Assembly: GCA_016718155.1 (NCBI GenBank)
Contig: JADKEH010000045.1
Span: 1 to 21,605, forward strand
Length of the DNA: 21,605 nt
Direction: 5' to 3'
From: Candidatus Rhodoferax randersensis
GTDB taxonomy: Bacteria; Pseudomonadota; Gammaproteobacteria; Burkholderiales; Burkholderiaceae_C
Below the pieces are notes generated by a model that had not been told where the DNA came from, did not search any database, and saw only the letters and a list, made by a program, of their open reading frames with translations. Every line of letters begins with the position of its first letter. Position 1 is the first letter of the stretch. The translations under genes were made by a program, and so were the position numbers. Below, piece after piece: positions 8,101-15,115 of this stretch.

Positions 8101-8691
8101 GTGGCCGATTCGAATTCGGTTGAAGCACTGATCCACGCCCTGCGGCGATTGCCGGGGGTGGGGGTGAAATCGGCCTCGCGCATGGCGTTTCACTTGCTGC
8201 AGCATGACCGCGCGGGCGCGCTGACGCTGTCGCGGGCCTTGCAGCATGCGGTCGAATCGGTGCGGCACTGCGTGCGATGCCACACCTTCACCGAGTCCGA
8301 ACTGTGCGCCACCTGTCAGGATGCCCGCCGCGATGCCAGCAAGCTGTGCGTGCTGGAAACGCCGGCCGATCAGTCTGCGCTGGAGCGCACGCTGGCGTAC
8401 AAAGGACTCTATTTCGTTCTGATGGGCAAGATCAGCCCGCTCGACGGCATTGGCCCCAAGGACATCGGACTGAAGAAGCTGTTTGACCGCGTCAACGATG
8501 GGGTGGTCACCGAGCTGATCCTGGCCACCAACTTCACGGCTGAGGGCGAAGCCACTGCGCACGTGATTGCGCAGGGGCTCAAGGACAGTGGCGTGCAGAT
8601 CACCCGCCTGGCGCGTGGTGTGCCGATTGGCAGTGAACTGGAATACGTTGACCTGGGCACCATTGCCCACGCCCTGCAAGACCGGCGCTGA
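8101..8691 (+). CDS. recR: recombination protein RecR
   Basis: RecR works with RecF/RecO to load RecA at gaps during recombinational repair. It has 196 residues, the normal length. The N-terminal helix-hairpin-helix is visible as LRRLPGVGVKSASRMAFHLL. The four-cysteine zinc finger is C57-x2-C60-x8-C69-x2-C72. The Toprim domain starts LCVLETPADQSALERT and contains GKISPLDGIGPKDIGL. The C-terminal part has LILATNFTAEGEATA and TRLARGVPIGSELEYVD. The start is the GTG at 8101. The in-frame TAA of ybaB lies only six bases upstream and the next Met is at residue 28, so this GTG is effectively forced. No Shine-Dalgarno is evident, which suggests translational coupling to ybaB. Confidence 0.96.
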   Translation: MADSNSVEALIHALRRLPGVGVKSASRMAFHLLQHDRAGALTLSRALQHAVESVRHCVRCHTFTESELCATCQDARRDASKLCVLETPADQSALERTLAYKGLYFVLMGKISPLDGIGPKDIGLKKLFDRVNDGVVTELILATNFTAEGEATAHVIAQGLKDSGVQITRLARGVPIGSELEYVDLGTIAHALQDRR

Positions 8692-8694
8692 AAT

Positions 8695-8716
8695 CACGGG
8701 CCGATTGCTGCCCGTG
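8695..8716 (+). other. hairpin just after recR
   Basis: CACGGGC (8695-8701) and GCCCGTG (8710-8716) form a perfect 7-bp stem with an 8-base loop, four bases after the recR stop. No T-tract follows on the plus strand. It may stabilise the 3' end or assist termination, but it is not a standard intrinsic terminator. Confidence 0.4.
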
Positions 8717-8724
8717 GTGCTGGT

Positions 8725-8754
8725 AAAAACCCGCACGGGATGTTCCCGATGCGG
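8725..8754 (-). terminator. intrinsic-terminator-like hairpin facing the minus strand
   Basis: CCGCACGGG (8731-8739) pairs with CCCGATGCGG (8745-8754), with one bulged base and a 5-base loop. Read on the minus strand, the stem is followed by GTTTTT (8725-8730), the usual terminator layout. No minus-strand gene is recognised directly upstream of it on that strand, since the binding-protein gene is on the plus strand. It may block antisense transcription into recR. Confidence 0.45.
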
Positions 8755-8799
8755 CGTATTGGCCAGTTGGGTAGGCTCGGTTGATGAATACCAATAAAA

Positions 8800-9854
8800 A
8801 TGTCTCGAATGCATGACCGCGAACTCAATCGACGCGGCTTTTGGTCGCTGGCGGCCCTGGCTGCCGCAGCGAGCGTTGCGCCATCCTTATGGGCGCAACC
8901 GCGCCTGGAAAAGACCAGAGTTGCGATTGCGGTCGGTGGCAAGGCGGCTTTTTACAACCTGCCGCTGACGATTGCGGAGCAACTGGGCTACTTCAAGGCC
9001 GAAGGCCTGGATGTGGAAATCAGCGACTTCAAGGGGGGGTCGCTTGCGCTGCAGGCGGTGGTGGGTGGCACGGCCGATGTGGTCTCGGGTGCTTACGAAC
9101 ACACCATCAATCTGCAAGCCAAGGGGCAGCAGTTTCAGGCCTTCGTGCTGCAGGGCCGCGCACCCCAGATCTCGATGGGCATTTCACCCAGGACCATGCC
9201 GGGGTACAAGGGCGTGGCCGATCTCAGGGGCAAGAAGATCGGCGTCTCGGCGCCAGGATCGTCGACCAACATGGTGGCCAATCGGATCTTGTTGCGCGCT
9301 GGTTTGACAGCCAGCGATGTCAGCTTCATTGGCGTGGGCACTTCCACAGGGGCCTTGACGGCGTTTCGTTCCGGCCAGATCGATGCCATGAGCAACACCG
9401 ATCCGGTGATGACCATGCTGGAGCAAAGGGCGAAATTCGCATCATTGCCGACACGCGCACGCTCAAGGGTACGGTCGAGGTGTTTGGCGGTCCGATGCCG
9501 GCCGGTTGCCTATACGCGCCACGCGAGTTTGTACAGAAACATCCGAACACGGCGCAGGCACTCGCCAACGCCATCGTGCACAGCCTGAAGTGGTTGCAGA
9601 CGGCTGGGCCGGGCGACATCATCAAGACCGTGCCCGAGGCCTACTTGCTGGGTGACCGTGCGCTTTATCTGGCGGCCTTCAACAAGGTGCGCGAGGCGAT
9701 CTCGCCGGACGGCATGTTCCCCGACGATGGTGGCAACATCGCCCTGCGCGCACTGGCCAGCTTTGATGCCAGTATCAAGCCCGACCAGATCGACCTGGCG
9801 CGGACCTTCACCAACCAATTTGCCAGGCGAGCCAAGCGGCAATTCAACGCCTGA
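8800..9854 (+). CDS. NMT1/SsuA-type ABC transporter periplasmic substrate-binding protein (one frameshift)
   Basis: This is a periplasmic solute-binding protein of the nitrate/sulfonate/taurine (SsuA, NMT1/THI5-like) group, about 351 residues. The N-terminus NRRGFWSLAALAAAASVAP with WAQ after it is an export signal; the RR-x-F makes Tat export possible. Family features are AFYNLPLTIAEQLGYFKAEG, VEISDFKGGSLALQAVVGG, DVVSGAYEHTINLQAKGQ, LRGKKIGVSAPGSSTNMVA and ALTAFRSGQIDAMSNTDP. One frame break lies at about 9427: CAAAGGGC should probably be CAAAAGGGC. The protein then continues GEIRIIADTRTLKGT and ends TNQFARRAKRQFNA. The start at 8800 has no clear ribosome site; an alternative ATG is at 8809. 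No permease or ATPase gene is nearby, so the substrate cannot be inferred. It is convergent with mltD, with only 37 bases between them. Confidence 0.85.
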
Positions 9855-9891
9855 GTGTCCAACGCTGGCGCGACTCACCCAAACGAGCAAG

Positions 9892-11474
9892 TCACTGCTT
9901 CGCCACCCGGACCGGCTTGTTCTTGGTGGCCTTGGTGTTCTTGCTGGACTTTGCGCCCCGACCCGCCTTGGCCACCCGCGTGCCGGGGCGTCCCTTGGCG
10001 ACTGTCCTGGCTTTGGTGGGCAGGAACACCACCACTGCTTGCCCGGTTTTGAAACTGGCGCCTGCCGCCACCTTGTTCCACTCGGCCACGTCGCTGGCTG
10101 CCAGGTGGTAACGCTTGGCGACACTGGCGACTGAATCGTTCTTGGTGGCCTTGACAACGGTGCGTTTGGGCGCAGCATCGGCGACCAGCGAGAGTTGGCC
10201 GTTCTCGGCCACGTGCTCGGCCACATCCTGCTGCATGCGCTCGCCACGCGGCACCATCAGAGTGGAGCCGGCGCGAATCACGACGCGCGCCGGGATCTTG
10301 TTGACGTTGCGCAGGTCGGCCTCGCTCATGCCCACGCGTTTGGCGGCTTCGGCGCTGCGCATGGTGGTAGGGGCGATCCACACGGTCCAACTGGCCAGAC
10401 GACCGCCGCCGTAGCTGTTCAGGTTGTTCTCGAACACCTTGGCGTTGTCCCAGGGCAGCAGGATGTGTGGCGTGCCAGCGGCCAGGATCACCGGGCGATT
10501 GGCCGACGGGTTGAGTGCCTTGAAATCTTCCAGCGGCACCTCGGCGAGCTTGGCTGCCAGCACCACATCGATGTCGCGCTTGATGTCCACGGTCTGAAAG
10601 TAGGGGTGATTGCCGATGGCTGGCAGGGTGGAGGCGAACTTGTCGGGTGCCGCCACGATGTTCTTGATGGCTTGCAGCTTGGGCACGTAGAAGCGTGTCT
10701 CCATCGGCATGGTGAGCTCGGTGTAGCCGGTGCCCAGACCCTTGCGCTGGTTCTTGGCGATGGCGCGGCCAACGCTGCCCTCGCCCCAGTTGTAAGCGGC
10801 CAGCGCCAGGTGCCAGTCGCCAAACATGCCGTGCAGTTTCTGCAGGTAATCCAGCGCGGCGCGGGTCGAGGCCAGCACATCGCGCCGGTCGTCGCGAAGG
10901 CGTTTTGCTTGAGCTCGAACGACTTGCCTGTGGCGGGCATGAATTGCCACATACCGGCGGCCTTGGCGCTAGAGACGGCTTGGGGGTTGAAGGCGCTCTC
11001 CACGAATGGCAACAGGGCCAGCTCGGTTGGCATGTTGCGCATCTCAAGCTCTTCAACGATATGAAACAGGTATTTGCGCGAGCGCTCGGTCATGCGAAAG
11101 ATATAGTCCGGCCGGCTGCTGTACCAGCTCTCGCGGTCGTGCACCAGGGCGGTATCGAGATCCGGCATGGTAAAGCCACGCCGTATCCGTTCCCACAGGT
11201 CGGTGGGGGTTGCCAGTTGGGCCACCGCCAGCGACGCGGCCTGCGTGGCGGTGATCGGGTGCAGCGGGCCCTCCGGCATGATGAACACCGGTGCCGGTGG
11301 CGTGACCGGCGCCGCCGGGGCGGGCACCGGCACCGGTGGTGGCGCTTCGGCCAGCGCCGCCGGTGCGCTCACCAGGGCGCTGGGAGCGGTCAGGGTGCTG
11401 GCGCAGCCTGCCAGCAGCAGGCAGCACAGCCAGGTGGCGTGCGGGATAAGACGTTTCAAAATTGGTTCTTCCAT
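9892..11474 (-). CDS. mltD: membrane-bound lytic murein transglycosylase D (one frameshift)
   Basis: This lipoprotein cleaves the glycan strands of peptidoglycan to 1,6-anhydromuropeptides. The N-terminus MEEPILKRLIPHATWLCCLL leads to the lipobox LLAGC, followed by an Ala/Pro-rich linker. The SLT domain shows ELALLPFVESAFNPQAVSSA (the Glu of VES is the catalytic residue), AAGMWQFMPATGKSFEL and LALAAYNWGEGSVGRAI. Two C-terminal LysM-like repeats bind glycan: TVWIAPTTMRSAEAAKRVGM and its continuation, and RTVVKATKNDSVASVAKRYH and its continuation. The tail is very Lys/Arg-rich. A frame break near 10898 (TTCGCGACGACC for TTCCGCGACGACC on the coding strand) removes one C; repaired, it reads NAFRDDRRDVLAS. 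Length is about 527 residues. The start overlaps the end of gloB by 19 bases. Confidence 0.93.
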
Positions 11475-12223
11475 TGACGAAGGGCGGCAAACACACTCAC
11501 TTCGTCGATTGCTTGCGCGTCAAATGCGTGCGCCGCCCGGACCAGGGCGGGCAGGCGGCTGCGCAAGAAGGGGTTGATCTGCCGTTCCAGCGTCAAGTTG
11601 GAGGGCAGTGTGGGCAGGTGCTGGTGGCGCAGCGCCTGGCAGGCCGAGAAGTAGTTGGCCAGCGCGGTGTTGTCGGGCTCCACGGCCAGGGCGAAACGAA
11701 GGTTGGACAGCGTGTACTCATGGGTGCAGCATACGCGCGTGGCACCCGGCAGCGCCGCCAGGGTGTCTAGCGAGGCCAGCATCTGCGCCGGCGTGCCCTC
11801 GAACAGGCGACCGCAGCCACCGCTGAACAGCGTGTCGCCGCAAAACAGCAGGGGTGCGCCATCCAGCGCCGGGCAGTAATAGGCAATGTGTCCGGCGGTA
11901 TGGCCGGGCACATCGATCACTTCAAAGTTCAGGCCCAGCGCGCTCAGGCGGTCGCCGCCACTCAGGCGGGTGATCGGCTCGGGCATGCGCTCGCGCGCCG
12001 GGCCCCACACCGCTGCGCCGGTGGCCTGGCGCAAGGCGTCAACGCCGGCGGTGTGATCGGGGTGGTGGTGCGTGACTAGAATGGCTTGCAAGCGCAGGCC
12101 TTCACGCTGCAGGGCATCCTGAACCGGCTGGGCGTCGCCAGGGTCCACCACCAGGGCGGCGTCCCCATCGTGCAGCAGCCAAATGTAGTTGTCGGCAAAG
12201 GCTGGCAGCGGAATTAAGTTCAT
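11456..12223 (-). CDS. gloB: hydroxyacylglutathione hydrolase (glyoxalase II)
   Basis: GloB hydrolyses S-lactoylglutathione to D-lactate and glutathione, the second step of methylglyoxal detoxification in the cytosol. It has 255 residues, the normal length, starting MNLIPLPAFADNYIWLLHDG. The metallo-beta-lactamase metal site is complete: H52-x-H54-x-D56-H57 in VTHHHPDHTAG, H108 in VPGHTAGH, D130 in LLFCGDTLFSGGCGRLFEG and H168 in CCTHEYTLSN. The C-terminal substrate domain ends NPFLRSRLPALVRAAH...FAALRQWKNQF. The ATG is complementary to 12221-12223 and shares two base pairs with the ATG of the divergent methyltransferase. It is followed on the same strand by mltD, overlapping by 19 bases, so the two are very likely one operon. 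Confidence 0.97.
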   Translation of the reverse strand: MNLIPLPAFADNYIWLLHDGDAALVVDPGDAQPVQDALQREGLRLQAILVTHHHPDHTAGVDALRQATGAAVWGPARERMPEPITRLSGGDRLSALGLNFEVIDVPGHTAGHIAYYCPALDGAPLLFCGDTLFSGGCGRLFEGTPAQMLASLDTLAALPGATRVCCTHEYTLSNLRFALAVEPDNTALANYFSACQALRHQHLPTLPSNLTLERQINPFLRSRLPALVRAAHAFDAQAIDEVSVFAALRQWKNQF

Positions 12224-13043
12224 GAGCGATCAAATTATAGGTTTGCAGGATTGGTTCCAGACTCCGCCCGGGCAGTACCTGCTGGCGTGGGAACGCACGC
12301 AGTTTGACCGGGCGGTGGCGGACATGTTTGGCTTTCATGCCTTGCAACTGGGCCTGCCGGGGATCGACTGCCTGGCGGCCAACCGCATGCCGCACCGCTG
12401 GCTGGCCGATTCGGCACCGCTGCCCGGGCTTGGCCTGCATCCCGATGCATCGCCGTCCACCTGCCTGGTGACGGACTTCGCGGCACTGCCGTTTCCGGCG
12501 GCGAGCCTGGATCTGGTGGTGCTGCCGCATACCTTGGAACTCAATGCCGACCCCCACGCCACCTTACGCGAAGTGGAGCGTGTGCTGGTGCCGGAGGGGC
12601 GGGTGGTGATCTGCGGCTTGAATCCGTTGAGCCTGTGGGGCTTTCGGCAGCGCCGCGCGCGCTTGCTGCACCGGGCCGGCTGGGGTGAGCTGTTCCTGCC
12701 AGAAGCGGGCGACTTCATCGGTTACTGGCGCATGCGTGACTGGCTGCGCTTGCTGGGCTTCGAAGTTGAAGTCGGTCACTTTGGCTGCTATCGACCTGCG
12801 CTTTCCAAAGAGCAGTGGTTGCGCCGCTTTGAGTGGATGGACTGGATCGGGCGGCGCTGGTGGCCGATTCTGGGTGCTGCCTATTTTTTGGTGGCGGTCA
12901 AGCGCGTGCGCGGCATGACTTTGCTCGGTCCGGCCTGGAAGCCGGCGCGTGCCTTGGCCAGTGCACCGGTGTCGGTGGCCAACAGCCACACCGCTGGCCG
13001 TGCCGGCACGTTGGAGAATTGGACAACGAGGAGTGACGATTGA
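12222..13043 (+). CDS. YafS-like class I SAM-dependent methyltransferase
   Basis: This is a predicted SAM-dependent methyltransferase of 273 residues in the Methyltransf_11 group; its substrate is unknown. It corresponds by position and sequence style to YafS, which adjoins gloB and rnhA in many proteobacteria. It begins MSDQIIGLQDWFQTPPGQYL. The motif I region is degenerate (HALQLGLPGIDCL) and lacks the usual acidic-GxGxG pattern. Later motifs are good: DFAALPFPAASLDLVVLPHT, LELNADPHATLREVERVLVP and EGRVVICGLNPLSLWGF. The C-terminal part is rich in Trp/Arg (RRFEWMDWIGRRWWPILGAA), a possible membrane-facing patch. The frame is intact. Its ATG overlaps the gloB ATG on the other strand, and its TGA overlaps the TTG start of rnhA. 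Confidence 0.9.
   Translation: MSDQIIGLQDWFQTPPGQYLLAWERTQFDRAVADMFGFHALQLGLPGIDCLAANRMPHRWLADSAPLPGLGLHPDASPSTCLVTDFAALPFPAASLDLVVLPHTLELNADPHATLREVERVLVPEGRVVICGLNPLSLWGFRQRRARLLHRAGWGELFLPEAGDFIGYWRMRDWLRLLGFEVEVGHFGCYRPALSKEQWLRRFEWMDWIGRRWWPILGAAYFLVAVKRVRGMTLLGPAWKPARALASAPVSVANSHTAGRAGTLENWTTRSDD
12234..12239 (-). promoter_or_regulatory. putative -10 box for gloB, inside the methyltransferase gene
   Basis: On the minus strand a perfect TATAAT ends ten bases before the gloB ATG, giving an expected 5' leader of only a few bases. A possible weak -35 (CTGGAA, about 12260-12255) lies 15 bases further upstream. The box falls within codons 5-6 of the divergent methyltransferase. Confidence 0.45.
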
Positions 13044-13489
13044 ACGCAGTGCAGATATACAGCGACGGGGCCTGCAAGGGCAACCCCGGTCCGGGTGGTT
13101 GGGGTGCCTGGCTTAAGTCGGCCGATACCCACAAGGAGCTTTATGGCGGCGAACTGGGGACAACCAACAATCGCATGGAGCTGACCGCCGTGATTGAAGG
13201 CCTGTCGGCGCTGAAGCGCCCCTGCAAGGTAACCCTGTATGTGGACAGCCAGTACGTGCTCAAGGGCATGACCGAGTGGATTGTGGGCTGGAAAGCCAAG
13301 GGCTGGAAGACCGCCTCCAAACAGCCGGTCAAGAATGTGGACCTGTGGCAGCGCCTGGACGCTTTGGTCACCGGAGCGGGCCACGAGATCGAATGGGTCT
13401 GGGTCCGGGGGCACAATGGCGACCCCGGCAACGAACATGCCGATATGCTGGCCAACCGGGGTGTGGAGCAGGCGCTGCGCGCACGTTGA
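13040..13489 (+). CDS. rnhA: ribonuclease HI
   Basis: RNase HI degrades RNA in RNA-DNA hybrids (primers, R-loops). It has 149 residues, the normal length. The catalytic residues are D9 (YSDGACKGNPGPGGWG), E47 (NNRMELTAVIEGL), D69 (YVDSQYV) and D135 (NEHADMLAN), with H125 in RGHNGDPGNEHAD. The basic handle region WKAKGWKTASKQPVKNVDLW is present. The start is TTG at 13040: an in-frame TGA at 13034 rules out any earlier start, and a perfect GAGGAG lies seven bases before the TTG. The TTG overlaps the methyltransferase stop (TTGA), so translation is coupled. dnaQ, often next in this neighbourhood, is not present in the window. Confidence 0.97.
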   Translation: MNAVQIYSDGACKGNPGPGGWGAWLKSADTHKELYGGELGTTNNRMELTAVIEGLSALKRPCKVTLYVDSQYVLKGMTEWIVGWKAKGWKTASKQPVKNVDLWQRLDALVTGAGHEIEWVWVRGHNGDPGNEHADMLANRGVEQALRAR

Positions 13490-13502
13490 CGTGAAAGAAC
13501 TT

Positions 13503-13720
13503 CGTCATCGCGAGCGCAGCGTGGCGATCCACCTTGACGGGGACACCACCATGGATTGCCACGCTGCGCTTTCCATGAACCGGTCGTCATTGCGAACGAA
13601 GTGCGGCAATCCATGGCCCCAAAATACATGGATCGCCGCGGCCTGCGGCCTCGCGATGACGATCGCTGGTTCAGGGTCCGTGTGCGGTATCGGCCCGGAT
13701 TCGGGCATCTCGCAATGACG
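13503..13720. repeat. composite dispersed inverted-repeat element, copy 2
   Basis: Two imperfect palindromes lie in tandem. The first pairs AGCGCAGCGTGGCGATCCA with TGGATTGCCACGCTGCGCT. The second pairs CGTCATTGCGAACGAAGTG with GCCTCGCGATGACG at its outer ends and ATCCATG with CATGGAT at its inner ends. The shared block GGTTCAGGGTCCGTGTGCGG follows at 13668-13687, and the element ends CTCGCAATGACG. Order and spacing match the copy after dnaX (83 versus 87 bases between equivalent blocks). It starts 14 bases after the rnhA stop. No gene is seen here, nor in the following 137 bases. Confidence 0.8.
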
Positions 13721-13857
13721 GTGTCCTTTCATGATACGGGGCAGGCAACAGCCGATGTCCGTTAGCGGCAGGGTCAATCAGGTGCTGTTACATTGTTCGG
13801 TGATGGTCGCGGCTGGTTTTTGACGCCAACGCCGACCCCCTCTCTTGCTTCCTGTTC

Positions 13858-15112
13858 ATGCGCACTAAAAAAAATCCTGTTTCCGGTGGTGATGGTGTCG
13901 GGTGTCTTGGCCGCCTTGGCACTGGCCTGGTGGGTTCAGAAACCAGGCACTTTTCAGAAACCAGGCTCCTTGGCGAGCGGTGCTCCGACGTCGGGCGCAC
14001 CCGCAGCCGCCGGGCCGGGTGCGGCTGCTCGCCCCCCGGTGGTGGAGGCGGCCAGGGTTGAAGTCATGACGCTAACCGATGAGACCCAGGCTGTAGGCAC
14101 GCTGCGCTCGCGCCAGGGCGTGATGCTGCGCCCGGAGGTGAGCGGGCGCATCGCGCAACTCAATTTCCGGGATGGCGAACGGGTTCGCAAGGGCCAGCTG
14201 CTGCTGCAACTTGATGATCAACTGCCGCAAGCCCAGATTAAGCAAAGTCAGGCCGAACTGTCGATTGCCTTGGCCAATCACCAGCGCAATAAGGAACTGG
14301 TGGCGCAGAAGTTCATCAGCCAGCGATCGGTCGAAGAAAGCGCGGCGGCGCTGGAAGTTGCGCAGGCCAAGCTGGCCTTGTCGCAGGTGACGGCGGCGCG
14401 CCTGAAGCTGTTGGCGCCATTTGACGGCATTGCCGGTATCCGCAACGTCAGCGTCGGCGACTACTTGAAAGATGGCGCCGACGTGGTCAATATCGAGGAC
14501 ATGGACGCGGTGTTTGTCGATTTCCGCTTGCCCGAGCGCTTCCAGGGCAAAGTGAAGAAGGGTCAGATCGCCATGCTGGATCTGGATGCCGTGCCGGGCC
14601 GCCGGTACAGCGCGGTGGTGCAGGCGATTGACCCGCAGATCGATGCCAACGGGCGCTCGGTGTCGGTGCGTGCCTGCGTGGACAACCGTCACCTGCAACT
14701 GCGCCCGGGCATGTTCGCGCGGGTCAACGTGGTTTTTGGCGAGCGCGACCAAGCGCGGGTGATCCCGGAGGAGTCGCTGGTGCCGCAGGGCAACCGGCAG
14801 TTCGTGATCAAGCTCAAGCCGGGTGCCGACAAGGAGACCATGGTAGCGCAGCGTGTCGATGTCAAACTGGGCATCCGCAAGCCTGGCCGCGTGGAAATTC
14901 TGGAGGGGCTGGAAGCGGGCGACCGGGTGGTGATTGCCAGCCAGCAACGCGTGCAGAAGGATGGCATGGCGGTGCGGCTTGCCGAGTTCGGCCAGGCGCC
15001 ATCGGGCAAGGGGACCTGCCGCCGCGCCGGCCCGCCTGCCAGCGCGGCGCGCGCGACCACGCCACCGACGGCCGCCGCTGCCGGGCCCAATCCCTGTCTG
15101 CAGGCGAGCTGA
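13858..15112 (+). CDS. RND efflux periplasmic adaptor (membrane fusion protein), start-proximal frameshift
   Basis: This is the periplasmic linker of a tripartite RND efflux pump (HlyD/MexA type), about 417 residues. The natural start is ATG CGC ACT followed by a run of eight A (13866-13873). With seven A it reads MRTKKILFPVVMVSGVLAAL, a good membrane anchor, and the whole span becomes an exact multiple of three. An ATG at 13793 is in the final frame but gives a poor N-terminus. The body has GTLRSRQGVMLRPEVSGRIA and NFRDGERVRKGQLLLQLDD (lipoyl half-motif). Next comes the coiled-coil hairpin QAELSIALANHQRNKELVAQ. The remaining body shows LKLLAPFDGIAGIRNVSVGD (second half-motif), a beta-barrel and the membrane-proximal domain GRVEILEGLEAGDRVVIASQ. 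The C-terminal tail is Ala/Pro/Arg-rich. The permease starts three bases after its stop. Confidence 0.9.
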
Positions 15113-15115
15113 GTC

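Noticed and set aside
10195..11064. 289-codon plus-strand open frame
   Set aside because: It lies opposite mltD, which has a lipobox, catalytic Glu and LysM repeats; the plus frame has no recognisable feature or start site.
14072..14947. 291-codon minus-strand open frame
   Set aside because: Shadow of the RND adaptor gene; His/Arg/Gln-rich with no domain.
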